NCBI RefSeq assembly: GCF_015062905.1 | Contig: NZ_SUTK01000009.1 | Location: forward strand, 1 to 49,604 | DNA length: 49,604 bases | Direction: 5' to 3' | Source: Methanobrevibacter thaueri | GTDB taxonomy: Archaea > Methanobacteriota > Methanobacteria > Methanobacteriales > Methanobacteriaceae | Shown: piece after piece, positions 7,838 to 17,115 of the stretch | How positions within the stretch are numbered: the first letter of the stretch is position 1 | Layout of the letters: each line of letters starts with the position of its first letter | Translations under genes and position numbers: made by a program | Notes under the pieces: generated by a model | The model's input: only the letters and a program-made list of their open reading frames with translations | Told to the model about the DNA's origin: nothing | Databases searched by the model: none

Positions 7838-8644
7838 CTATTTCTTTTCAATCATCTCTTTTAATTCATTGATTTCATCCTGCAGCCTTTTATTATCCTC
7901 GCGAATGGCGGTAAGCTCCTTCATCATCTGTTCGGAATTTTCATCAAGATTTTCTTTAATTAGGGCAATCATTTCCGCATCTTCAGAAAACATTAAACGG
8001 TCGGTCAGGTATGAAGACAATGCCGCAGTAATCGTGGATACGATGAATATCCCTACGATAATCAGCAGGATGGTTATTATCTTGTCGTTAAATGTTTGGG
8101 GAACTATGTCCCCGTAGCCTACGGTTGTCAGTGTGACCATTACAAAATAGAAGCTTTCAAATAATGTGGAAGATGAACCGAAAAACAGATACGCCAATGT
8201 AAATACTATTACTGTCAGGAATATTGATCCGAGAATCTTGTCCAGCTTTGTCTTTCTGATGAACTTATTAATCCCGACAAAAAACCTGTTGTAGAGAACC
8301 ATTATCCTAAGCAACTTGAAGAACATGATATATCTTAAAACATTGGCTCCGGGGAGGAGTGCAGGAAACATCACTTCAAACGGCATGGAAGCTATTAATG
8401 TCACCCAATTCTCCTTTTCTTTTAGGAATTGCTTTTTTGATTCGGCACGGTGAAAACTAATTATCCATTCCGACAGCAGGAAAATACATATAACCAAGTC
8501 AAATAACAGAATAAAATTTGAAATGGAATCCGGAAGGTCCAAAAGCAGACCTATAGTGATGAAAAGGATATCGGCAAAGATAAAAAGATGTAATAAAAAT
8601 ATATATATCGACTTAAGATTGACTTTCCTGCCGTAGATTTCCAT
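7838..8644 (-). CDS. Voltage-gated-like potassium channel (TVGYGD)
   Basis: A six-helix potassium channel of about 268 aa. S1-S4-like hydrophobic segments with a basic stretch (RYIMFFKLLRIMVLYNRFF) precede the pore helix and the filter TTVGYGD, then an inner helix ILLIIVGIFIVSTITAAL and a C-terminal coiled coil of about 50 residues (KELTAIREDNKRLQDEINEL) that probably drives tetramerisation. The frame extends to a TTG at 8677, but AGGAG lies 9 nt before the ATG at 8644, so the shorter form starting MEIYGRK is preferred. It is monocistronic. No ligand-binding RCK domain is present. Confidence 0.85.
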   Translation of the reverse strand: MEIYGRKVNLKSIYIFLLHLFIFADILFITIGLLLDLPDSISNFILLFDLVICIFLLSEWIISFHRAESKKQFLKEKENWVTLIASMPFEVMFPALLPGANVLRYIMFFKLLRIMVLYNRFFVGINKFIRKTKLDKILGSIFLTVIVFTLAYLFFGSSSTLFESFYFVMVTLTTVGYGDIVPQTFNDKIITILLIIVGIFIVSTITAALSSYLTDRLMFSEDAEMIALIKENLDENSEQMMKELTAIREDNKRLQDEINELKEMIEKK

Positions 8645-8791
8645 TTGACAGCACTCCTGAATTTTTAAATGGTTCAACTTTTTTTGATTTTAATGTGAAT
8701 TAAACATTGATATGTTTAATATTATAATTAAATGTTGCCGACAATATCCAAAAATCAATCATTGCATCTGCAAATGCAAAAATAGAAAAAA

Positions 8792-11254
8792 CTATAATAA
8801 CTCTTTTTCAGCCAAATACTTGCCTGTGAGACTCTTTTTGGAATTTATAATGTCATTTAAACTTCCTGAGGCCAATATTTCACCGGCATTGTTGTCATCA
8901 TCAATCCCAATATCAATTATGTAATCGGCATTTGCAATCAGATCAAGGTCATGCTCGATCACGATGACGGTTGCGCCCCTGTCTATCAGGTGGTCGAACA
9001 CGTCAATCAGCACCTTCACATCCAATGGATGAAGTCCTATTGTCGGCTCATCAAAGATGAAAACAGAATTCTTCTGGGTTTTTCCAATTTCAGATGCAAG
9101 CTTAAGCCTTTGCGCTTCACCTCCAGAAAGGCTAGGTGTTGCCTCGCCAAGAGTCAAATAACCAAGTCCCAAGTCAGACAGCTTCTGCAGCTTGGCAGTT
9201 ACCTTTTCAAGGCCAAAGAGATTCTCCAGCGCCTCATCTACAGTCAGACCCATAATTTCAGCCAGGGACAGGCCATTGTATTTCACATTTTCAATGTCTG
9301 CATTGTAGCGTGTTCCGTCACAATCAGGACAGGTCATTTCGACATCTGGCAGGAACTGCACATCCATTGAAACGCTGCCGGTTCCATTGCATGTAGGGCA
9401 TCTCAGCTTTCCAGTATTATATGAAAAATCGGACATCTTATATTCATCACTCAATTTGGCGAATTCCCGTCTCAAATCATCCAGGACCTTTGAGTATGTT
9501 GCAACGGTGCTTCTGACATTCTGCCCAATAGGAACGCTGTCAATCAAGTCTATCTTTTTAATGCCCTCACATTCAATATCCAAAATATCCTCAGGCAAAT
9601 CTTCATTGTCAATGCATGATTTCACTGCAGGGTAAAGGGCTTCTAAAAGAAGTGTCGTTTTTCCACTGCCTGAAACCCCACTTACAACAGTCAGTTTTCC
9701 TTTAGGGATTTTTACATCCATCGGAAGGACATTATGAATCTTATCCGTTTTAATTGCAATAATTCCCTCTTCAAACGCATCCTCTGATTTGTCTCTGATT
9801 ATGATTTTTTTGGAGTTTGTCAGAAATGGAGCGATTTGTGATGAAGGATTATCTTTGATTTCATCCAAACTGCCCTGTGCGATGATATTGCCTCCGCCAT
9901 TACCTGCATTTGGCCCCATTTCAATCATATAATCAGCGATTGAAAGTATCCTTGTGTCATGGTCAACAAGAATGATTGAGTTTCCATCCTCAACCAACCG
10001 TCTGATGACACTGATTAGGCCGTTCACGTTATTGGGATGAAGTCCGATTGACGGTTCATCCAAAACATACAGTACACCGGTTGTATGGTTCCTTAGGGTT
10101 TTAGCAAGCTGCACCCTCTGAAGCTCCCCTGTCGATAGGGTGTTGGCCGGCCGGTCAAGGGAAATATAGTTCAGGCCCAAATCAAGCAGGATATCGGCAT
10201 TGTCCATGAACTCATCAGCAATGTCTCTTGCCATCGGCCTTAAGTCTTCAGGCAGATTCTCAACGATATCCAAAACCCACTTGACCAAATCCTTTAAAGA
10301 CATCTCACATGCCTTGGAAATGTTGATTCCACCTAAAAGAGTTTCACGAGCTTTTGGATTGAGCCTTGTACCGCCACAGTCACTGCAAACCTTAGTCGTT
10401 AGAAACTTATTGATTTTTGCAAGTCCCTTTTCGGTTTTTGCATTTTTCAGTGCCTCTTCAATTGCACGGTGAGCATTCCTATACTCCGCATTCAATTCAA
10501 ACAGTTTGCCGTTTTTGGACGGGATGTTGATGTATATTTTAACCTGCGGGCCATTGTAGACAATATCCTTTTCCTCATCGGTCAAGTCCATGAATGGAAC
10601 ATCCACACGGACTCCAAGTTCGCCTGCAACGTGATACATCCATGAGATTCCAAACTGATTCCAGGCGGCAACCGCCCCCTCCTCCAATGTTTTTGTCTCA
10701 TCCGGAACCAACATTGCCGAATCGATATCGCGAACAAAACCAGTTCCGCTGCAGGCAGGACATGCTCCATCAGAGTTGAAGGCATACTCCTCAGCTCCCA
10801 AACCATAGAATTCCTCACCGCATTCAGGACATTTTATCGGCAGTTCACGGGCCACATTCAAAGTTGCCTCCTGCATATGGCCATTTGGGCAAAAGTAGTT
10901 TCCGCATCTTGAATACAATAGCCTTAGAGAGTTTAAGAGTTCTGTTGATGTTCCGAAAGTCGACCTTATGTTTGGAATGTTGGGTCTTTGATGCAAAGCC
11001 AAAGCGGCCGGAACATACTGAATCAGGTCAACCTGGGCTTTCTGGGATTGTGAAATCCTTCTTCGAGTATATGTCGATAGAGCATCCAAATATCTCCTTG
11101 ACCCTTCCGAGTACAGCACTCCAAGAGCAAGCGAGGATTTGCCGCTTCCTGAAACACCGCTTATCGCAACAATTTTTCCAAGAGGAATGTCAACATCTAT
11201 ATTCTTTAGATTGTGAACTCTCGCTCCCCGAATGACTATCATATCCCTGTACAT
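8792..11254 (-). CDS. UvrA-like ABC ATPase lacking the UvrB-binding domain
   Basis: About 820 aa with the double-ABC layout of UvrA: Walker A GVSGSGKSS and GVSGSGKTT, signatures LSTGELQRVQLA and LSGGEAQRLKLA, Walker B VLDEPSIGLHP and IFDEPTIGLHP, and zinc-finger cysteines (CPECGEE, ACPACSGTGF, CPTCNGTG, CPDCDGTRY). It is shorter than canonical UvrA (~940 aa): after the first ABC half the chain runs from YSRCGNYFCPNGH almost directly to the zinc region, with no room for the UvrB-binding domain. That resembles UvrA2/DrrC-type paralogues linked to drug tolerance rather than core excision repair. Start: ATG 11254 chosen because a TATATTA at about 11280 predicts transcription from near it; 11242 (MIVIRGA) or a GTG at 11320 are alternatives. 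Confidence 0.85.
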   Translation of the reverse strand: MYRDMIVIRGARVHNLKNIDVDIPLGKIVAISGVSGSGKSSLALGVLYSEGSRRYLDALSTYTRRRISQSQKAQVDLIQYVPAALALHQRPNIPNIRSTFGTSTELLNSLRLLYSRCGNYFCPNGHMQEATLNVARELPIKCPECGEEFYGLGAEEYAFNSDGACPACSGTGFVRDIDSAMLVPDETKTLEEGAVAAWNQFGISWMYHVAGELGVRVDVPFMDLTDEEKDIVYNGPQVKIYINIPSKNGKLFELNAEYRNAHRAIEEALKNAKTEKGLAKINKFLTTKVCSDCGGTRLNPKARETLLGGINISKACEMSLKDLVKWVLDIVENLPEDLRPMARDIADEFMDNADILLDLGLNYISLDRPANTLSTGELQRVQLAKTLRNHTTGVLYVLDEPSIGLHPNNVNGLISVIRRLVEDGNSIILVDHDTRILSIADYMIEMGPNAGNGGGNIIAQGSLDEIKDNPSSQIAPFLTNSKKIIIRDKSEDAFEEGIIAIKTDKIHNVLPMDVKIPKGKLTVVSGVSGSGKTTLLLEALYPAVKSCIDNEDLPEDILDIECEGIKKIDLIDSVPIGQNVRSTVATYSKVLDDLRREFAKLSDEYKMSDFSYNTGKLRCPTCNGTGSVSMDVQFLPDVEMTCPDCDGTRYNADIENVKYNGLSLAEIMGLTVDEALENLFGLEKVTAKLQKLSDLGLGYLTLGEATPSLSGGEAQRLKLASEIGKTQKNSVFIFDEPTIGLHPLDVKVLIDVFDHLIDRGATVIVIEHDLDLIANADYIIDIGIDDDNNAGEILASGSLNDIINSKKSLTGKYLAEKELL

Positions 11255-11457
11255 GATATAATATCTGAACATCAAAAGTAATATATCTTCACTCGAATGA
11301 ATGCATATACCACATTTCACGAACTAACCTATTCCTCATTGAAAAAAGAATAACAAAACCTAAAAAAAAGTAAATGAATGTGAGGCTCCATCAAAATAAA
11401 TTAAAAATATTTAATATACATTAACAATATACTTTGAATCATGGAAGAATATGGCCA

Positions 11458-11622
11458 ATGGGATTCAACAATATTTCTGGAATAATCTGGTTGATGGGAA
11501 TATTTAACCTGTTCATGAACGTCAGCCAATTTGAACTGATGGTCGATATTGGGATTGTCGTCATAGTCCTGGCATTGTCGACCATATTCTACAAAAAGAA
11601 ATCAAAAGAAGAAATAGTGTGA
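11458..11622 (+). CDS. Small membrane protein, unknown
   Basis: A possible 54-aa protein with two hydrophobic segments and a basic tail (FYKKKSKEEIV). The frame opens with a TTG at 11434; the internal ATG at 11458 (MGFNNIS) seems better, because a TATA-like TTTAATATAC at about 11410 would start transcription near 11443. No clear ribosome binding site is visible. No family is recognised. It could be a chance frame; the hydrophobic pattern is the main support. Confidence 0.4.
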   Translation: MGFNNISGIIWLMGIFNLFMNVSQFELMVDIGIVVIVLALSTIFYKKKSKEEIV

Positions 11623-11643
11623 AAAAAAATAGAAAAAAAGAGG

Positions 11644-12663
11644 TTATAACAACTCTTTTCTTAAATCGATTGTATCTTTCAAATCAGGTCCGGTGGAAAT
11701 TATGGTTACCGGAACACCTGTTTCGGTCTGTATGTCTTCAATGAAAGCTTTGGTTTCAGCGGACAGTTCACTGTAATCCTGTACGCGTGCACAGTCAAAC
11801 AGCCTGTCAACACAGGTTAATGCTATTTGGGTTGCACCGTTGATTCTGCAGGATTCCTTTGCAAGCTCCATATCAAAGTAACCGATTCTTCTGCGTCTTC
11901 CAGTGACAACACCATATTCTTCAAGGCCTTTACTTTCTGCTTCTTCCTGTGTCATTTCAGTTGGAAACGGCCCTTCACCTACACGTGAAATGTAAGCTTT
12001 GAATACATTGATGACTTCATCCACTTTAGTTGGTCCTACACCCACATCAGCCGCAAAGGTTGATGCAGTTGTATCCTTACTGGTTACGAAAGGATATGAT
12101 CCGTAGTAAAGGGATAGGGCAAAACCTTGTGACCCTTCAATGAATACATCATTGCCATTGTCAATCGCTTCGTTGACTTCAAGTGATACATCAGTGATGT
12201 AATCCTCAAGTTCAGGAATATCTTTTGCAAGATTGATTGTTCTCAAAACACGGTCGGAATTTGCCGGTCCGCATCCGGAACCTGTACTTCCAATCTTTTT
12301 AGCCAAATGCTCTGATTTCTTATCCCTGTCCATATGGTCTTCAGTGATTATTGCACATCTAGGGTCAACGCACATTCTTTCTTTAACATTATACTTTTTC
12401 AGGTCTTCGAATTCCTTAAATAATACGTCAGGGTTCACTAAAACTCCTGCTCCAATCATGAGTTTTGCATCAGTGTGGACAAAGCCAGACGGGGTTAATC
12501 TTAAACCGTATTTTTCCCCGTTGAATTCAACGGAGTGTCCTGCATTCGGTCCAACACCTGCACGAGCTATAATATCCGGTTTATCATTATCGCAAAGGTA
12601 AGTGATGCATTTTCCTTTACCTTCATCACCCCATGCTCCACCAACTAAAATACTACAAGTCAT
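11644..12663 (-). CDS. purA: Adenylosuccinate synthetase, archaeal short form
   Basis: 339 aa. It catalyses IMP + aspartate + GTP to adenylosuccinate, the first committed step to AMP. The P-loop GGAWGDEGKGK is at residues 8-18, followed by RAGVGPNAGHSV, GSTGSGCGPAN, IEGSQGFALSL and VTGRRRRIGYFD. The length fits the compact archaeal PurA (~340 aa) rather than the ~430-aa bacterial form. The start is the ATG at 12663, preceded by GGAG. It is monocistronic, with a 183-bp divergent region to the histidine-kinase cassette. Confidence 0.95.
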   Translation of the reverse strand: MTCSILVGGAWGDEGKGKCITYLCDNDKPDIIARAGVGPNAGHSVEFNGEKYGLRLTPSGFVHTDAKLMIGAGVLVNPDVLFKEFEDLKKYNVKERMCVDPRCAIITEDHMDRDKKSEHLAKKIGSTGSGCGPANSDRVLRTINLAKDIPELEDYITDVSLEVNEAIDNGNDVFIEGSQGFALSLYYGSYPFVTSKDTTASTFAADVGVGPTKVDEVINVFKAYISRVGEGPFPTEMTQEEAESKGLEEYGVVTGRRRRIGYFDMELAKESCRINGATQIALTCVDRLFDCARVQDYSELSAETKAFIEDIQTETGVPVTIISTGPDLKDTIDLRKELL

Positions 12664-12846
12664 TTAATAACTCCTTATAATTTTAATAAAAGTAAGAAAA
12701 TTTTAGAAAATTTCCATAACACTAATATTATGTTTATTATATTTAAAAAACTTTTCCAATAACCTTCAAAAAAAAGATTCATATTAATATAAATATTATA
12801 GGGAATATAAATTATTCATATAATCCATTAACTAAAGGTAAATTGC

Positions 12847-14751
12847 ATGCGTGTTGAAAGACAATATAGAGAACTGGAAAAAATCGAGGAAATACGGATT
12901 TATAATATTGACCGAAACAAGGTATATTGTCCATCGAAACAAGTGAAGAAGTTTGAGAAGGTTAGCTTCAGCAATATCATGAAGCAGGTCCCTTCAGACA
13001 TCAACGTGTTTCTTCCTTTAGATGACAACGACTACCTGATCAAGAGAGTGGGATGGAATCTGCTTGAAAGAATGAATCTGAACTTGGAAGACGTTGAAGG
13101 CAGAAAATTAAGTGAAACCTCTCCGTTTTACTATGACCTATTTAAAGAGGACTTAAGGGAAGTCCGTGAAACCGAAGAGGCAAAAGCCTTGAGGGTATTC
13201 TATTATATCAGCGATAGGGTCATCTCCATTGCAAATGTCCACATTATCTCTGATGAAGGCAAGGTGTATCTCATTTCCGATTTGACAAAAACCGACGAAT
13301 TAAACAAAAGCGTTGAAGACCAGATAAAGGAAGAAGAAGAAAACAAGGCTGCCTTGATTGAATATTTCTCACACACTGGAAGCTTTTACAAATTACATGA
13401 TGAATACACCTGGACTCCCGGAATTTATAACATTATAAACCGTAGCAAAGAGACAAGAGACAGATTTTATAACATCATCTTTGATTTGGTAATACCCGAA
13501 GACAGACCATTAGTGGATGAACTGCTGGGAACCATGAGTCCCGAAACAGACACTTACGAAAACATCATTCGTATTAAGACTCCTGGAGGCCACATCAAAT
13601 ATTTGGACACTTATCTTTACTCAAAATTTGACGAAAACGGAGAAGAAGTGAGCAGTTACGGTCTATTTAAAGATGTCAGTGTAGATTCACACAAGCACCT
13701 GACAAGACCCGTTGACTTCATGCTTAACGGATTCAACCATAATTCAAAATTATCCCTGCTTGTGGAACCCTTAAGCAAAAGATACGAGTTCAGCGAAGGA
13801 TTCTACAAGATGATTGAGGTTCCAAAAAATGAATACATCCACAATAAATCGATTTTAGACAACATCGTTGAAGAAGATGTCAGAAATGAGCTTGAGAAAT
13901 TAATGGCAGGAGAGATAAGTGAAGTCAATACTGTATTGACATACAAAGTGAAAGGAGATCCTAATAACTTCAAGATATGTGAATTATTTATTGAACGGTT
14001 CAAATACGGCAACAATGAACACAGCATGGGATTTTTAACAGACATTACAGTTTCACGACAAGAACAGGAGGAATTGAAAAAATCAAATGCCGCTAAAAAC
14101 ATCCTAATCAAGGAAGTGCATCACAGAGTTAAGAACAACCTGCAGGTACTGAGCAGTTTCTTAAATCTTGAGCGCAGAGCCTACAAAGATAAGCCGAATC
14201 AGATATTGGACAACATGCAAACACGTTTATCATCCCTTGCACTGCTTCACGAAAAGACATACACTACTGAAGATTTCCATAACATCAACCTTGAAGACTA
14301 CATGAGAGACCAGGATTCAACATTAAACACCCTGTTTGGGGCAAAGGGTATCAAATTTACGTCAGAAATCGATCCAAAAATATACCTGTCAATTGAGGCA
14401 ATTACTCCATTGCTTCTTATTATCGATGAGCTGACCATGAATGCAATCAAGCATGCATTTCCTTATTCTACCATGAAGGATAAAACCATCTCTAAAAAGA
14501 TTGACCTGCTTGATGAGAAAACCTGTGAGATGATTTTCTGGGATAACGGAATCGGACTTAAAGACTCAGATGTCCTGAAAAACCATAATTTAGGTTGGGA
14601 GATAATTAAAAATTTAACTAGACAGATTAGTGGAGAACTTGAAATTTTAGAATGTGAAGTTGGAACTGGATTTAGAATAATCTTCCCTGTTGAATTCGGT
14701 CAAACCCTTGATGAGTTCAACGAGAAACGAGGTAAAAGCGATGAGAATTGA
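12847..14751 (+). CDS. PAS-containing sensor histidine kinase (HisKA_2 type), first copy
   Basis: 634 aa, soluble, no membrane segment. The N-terminal part (1-165) and a second PAS-like region (about 170-290, YFSHTGSFYKLHDEYTWTPG onward) should sense a cytoplasmic signal. HisKA_2 follows: KEVHHRVKNNLQ, with His426 the likely phospho-acceptor. The HATPase has N-box IDELTMNAIKHAF and G1 box WDNGIGL. It begins with ATG after AAAGGT. It shares its whole architecture with the next gene (MRVERQYRELE against MRIERTYRQLE), a tandem duplication. Partner regulators follow in the same direction. Confidence 0.9.
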   Translation: MRVERQYRELEKIEEIRIYNIDRNKVYCPSKQVKKFEKVSFSNIMKQVPSDINVFLPLDDNDYLIKRVGWNLLERMNLNLEDVEGRKLSETSPFYYDLFKEDLREVRETEEAKALRVFYYISDRVISIANVHIISDEGKVYLISDLTKTDELNKSVEDQIKEEEENKAALIEYFSHTGSFYKLHDEYTWTPGIYNIINRSKETRDRFYNIIFDLVIPEDRPLVDELLGTMSPETDTYENIIRIKTPGGHIKYLDTYLYSKFDENGEEVSSYGLFKDVSVDSHKHLTRPVDFMLNGFNHNSKLSLLVEPLSKRYEFSEGFYKMIEVPKNEYIHNKSILDNIVEEDVRNELEKLMAGEISEVNTVLTYKVKGDPNNFKICELFIERFKYGNNEHSMGFLTDITVSRQEQEELKKSNAAKNILIKEVHHRVKNNLQVLSSFLNLERRAYKDKPNQILDNMQTRLSSLALLHEKTYTTEDFHNINLEDYMRDQDSTLNTLFGAKGIKFTSEIDPKIYLSIEAITPLLLIIDELTMNAIKHAFPYSTMKDKTISKKIDLLDEKTCEMIFWDNGIGLKDSDVLKNHNLGWEIIKNLTRQISGELEILECEVGTGFRIIFPVEFGQTLDEFNEKRGKSDEN

Positions 14752-16609
14752 AAGAACATATAGGCAGCTAGAAGATACAGAAGAAGTTCATATCTATGAT
14801 ATCACAGAAGAAGAACTTTTCAGAGAGGTGCCTCAGGAATATGATATGTTTTACACACCCTTTGAAAAAACATTGAACTATCTTAATAACGACTTGGATA
14901 TATTAGTTCCTATCGATGAGGGTAATGATTTCATTATCCACAGATTGGGACTAAACGCATTTACAAAAAGGAAAATTAATCAAAATGAAATTTCAGGACG
15001 TTTGCTCAGTAAGGTATCGCCTGGTTTCTATCAAGTGTTAAAAGACACTTTGAAAGAGGTTTACGAGACTCATGAAACAAAACAGATGAGATTCAATTAT
15101 CATTTCGACGGAAAACTTGCAAGATTTTCAAATGTTAAAGTGGTTTATGATATGGAAAAGATCATATTAATTTCAGAAAATCGTGATAACCGGGGAACAA
15201 ACCTATCAATGATTGATGATGGTAAATACGGTGAAAAAGCTAATCTGATTGAATATTTCTCACAAACCGGAAGTTATTACAAAATAAATGACAGATATTC
15301 CTGGACACAAGGGGTATACAATATCATTAACCGTGCACGTGAACCGAATGACGAATACTACAACATTATCTTTGACCTTGTCATTGCCGAGGACAAACCA
15401 TTAGTCAAAAAACTTCTAAATGAACTGGACCATGGAAGAGCCCATTATGAAACCATCATTAGAATAAAAACTCATGAAGGCATATTGAAATATATCGAGG
15501 CCAACCTTTACTCTAAGTTCGATGAAGAGGGGCATTTGTTGAGCCGTTACGGAATGTTTAAAGATGTGAGTACAGATTCAACCCGTAAGATGACAAGGCC
15601 GGTTGACTTTTTACTTAGGGGTTTTGATAACAGTAAAAAATTAGCATTGCTCATTGACCCATTGAGCATAAAGCATTATGAATTTTCAGAAGGTTTCTTT
15701 TATATCGTTGAAGAAAATCCGGAAACTTACAGACATTCCATCAAGATTATTGACAACATTGTTGAAGAATCAATCAAGGAAAAAATTATGCAATTGGTCA
15801 GAGGAGAACGAGACGAACTCATTGACAGACTGACCTATAATGTGCATGGTGATGAGAACAACCAAAAAATCGCTGAAATCTATATTGAAAGATTTGAATA
15901 CGGTGAAACAGCCCACAGTATCGGTTTTCTAACTGATGTTACAGAAGAGCGCAGGAAACAACAAGAACTTATAGAAGCTAACGAACATAAGACAATTCTG
16001 ATTAAAGAGGTCCACCACAGGATCAAAAACAACCTGCAAGTTCTTAACAGTTTCTTGAACCTGGAAAAAAGGGCTTATAAGAATCAGCCAGACGTGATTA
16101 TTGATCATATGCAATCCAGACTATCCTCACTGGCCATTCTTCACGAGAAAACATACAATACATCAGATTTCAAAAACATCAACTTGAAAGAATACATTGT
16201 CGACCAAGACGCTCAATTAAGAAGTTTAATCGGTATGCGAGATGGAATTATTTTTGAATCTGAAGTTGACAGCGACTTGAACCTGTCAATTGATATCATC
16301 ACACCTTTATTATTGATTATTGATGAGCTGACCATGAATGCGATCAAACATGCATTTCCTGATAAGACAACATCCAACAAGATTAGCAAGAAAATTACCA
16401 AATTGGATGATGATACCGCAGAACTTATATTTCAGGACAATGGAGTTGGAATTGATGACCCAAGTTCCATAACCAAAAACCTTGGATGTGTGATTATCAA
16501 GAATCTAACAAAGCAACTCGACGGTAAAATCGAATTATTGCAGAATGGACAAGGAACAGGATACAGACTGACATTTCCGATTATTATGGAGCATACAATC
16601 GAAGTATGA
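14741..16609 (+). CDS. PAS-containing sensor histidine kinase (HisKA_2 type), second copy
   Basis: 622 aa from the ATG at 14741, which overlaps the end of the first kinase by 11 bp; GAGGT lies 7 nt upstream, so this start is preferred to an upstream TTG at 14690. Domain order matches its neighbour: N-terminal sensory part, PAS-like region (YFSQTGSYYKINDRYSWTQG), HisKA_2 with KEVHHRIKNNLQ (His426), N-box IDELTMNAIKHAF and G1 FQDNGVGI. The catalytic half is much better conserved between copies than the first 100 residues, suggesting divergence of the sensed signal after duplication (inference). Translation is probably coupled to the first copy. Confidence 0.9.
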   Translation: MRIERTYRQLEDTEEVHIYDITEEELFREVPQEYDMFYTPFEKTLNYLNNDLDILVPIDEGNDFIIHRLGLNAFTKRKINQNEISGRLLSKVSPGFYQVLKDTLKEVYETHETKQMRFNYHFDGKLARFSNVKVVYDMEKIILISENRDNRGTNLSMIDDGKYGEKANLIEYFSQTGSYYKINDRYSWTQGVYNIINRAREPNDEYYNIIFDLVIAEDKPLVKKLLNELDHGRAHYETIIRIKTHEGILKYIEANLYSKFDEEGHLLSRYGMFKDVSTDSTRKMTRPVDFLLRGFDNSKKLALLIDPLSIKHYEFSEGFFYIVEENPETYRHSIKIIDNIVEESIKEKIMQLVRGERDELIDRLTYNVHGDENNQKIAEIYIERFEYGETAHSIGFLTDVTEERRKQQELIEANEHKTILIKEVHHRIKNNLQVLNSFLNLEKRAYKNQPDVIIDHMQSRLSSLAILHEKTYNTSDFKNINLKEYIVDQDAQLRSLIGMRDGIIFESEVDSDLNLSIDIITPLLLIIDELTMNAIKHAFPDKTTSNKISKKITKLDDDTAELIFQDNGVGIDDPSSITKNLGCVIIKNLTKQLDGKIELLQNGQGTGYRLTFPIIMEHTIEV

Positions 16610-16694
16610 TTGTTTCAATTGAATAAAACAAATTTAACTAAAAATATAAATAAAAAAAACAACATAAATAAAGAATTACTAATGGAAGGATAAT

Positions 16695-17105
16695 ATGAAT
16701 GAGAGAATATTAATTGTGGAAGACGAGGCTATTACCGCATTAGATTTGAAATACAGTCTAGAAGAGTTGGGTTATGAAATAGTTGATACCGTTGATACCG
16801 GACAGGCTGCAATTGATACAGCTGCAGAAAAAACTCCTGACGTCGTTTTAATGGATATTAAATTAAAAGGAGATATGGAAGGTATTGAAGCGGCAGAAGT
16901 AATTTCCGAATGGCACATTCCAATCATATACTTAACCGCAAACACAGATGCCGCCACCTTTGAAAAATCAAACATTAAAGGCTCATACGGATTTGTTTCA
17001 AAACCATATGACATTAACAAATTGGACAAAACCCTCAAAATAACAATCAACAGAGCCCGATTAGAAGAAAAAAAATTAAATGACGCAAGCGGTTTTACCA
17101 AATAA
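16695..17105 (+). CDS. Single-domain response regulator (CheY-like)
   Basis: 136 aa forming one receiver domain: acidic pocket VEDEA (Glu9-Asp10-Glu11), phospho-acceptor Asp54 in LMDIKLKG, the switch Thr in YLTANTDA and Lys103 in VSKPYD. The MDIKLKGDMEGIEAA pattern is common in receivers paired with HisKA_2 kinases. No output domain, so it likely acts by protein contact or phosphotransfer. AAGGA lies 4 nt before the ATG. An 85-bp AT-rich gap with an AAATATAAA element precedes it, so it may also be transcribed separately from the kinases. Confidence 0.93.
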   Translation: MNERILIVEDEAITALDLKYSLEELGYEIVDTVDTGQAAIDTAAEKTPDVVLMDIKLKGDMEGIEAAEVISEWHIPIIYLTANTDAATFEKSNIKGSYGFVSKPYDINKLDKTLKITINRARLEEKKLNDASGFTK

Positions 17106-17115
17106 ACGGATTTAA

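Noticed and set aside
7574..7864. 96-aa plus-strand frame overlapping the zinc-ribbon protein
   Set aside because: Out of frame with the gene carrying a membrane helix and zinc ribbon; runs into the channel gene.
8951..9370. 139-aa plus-strand frame within the UvrA-like gene (also 10864-11235)
   Set aside because: Antisense to intact ABC motifs; no start signals.
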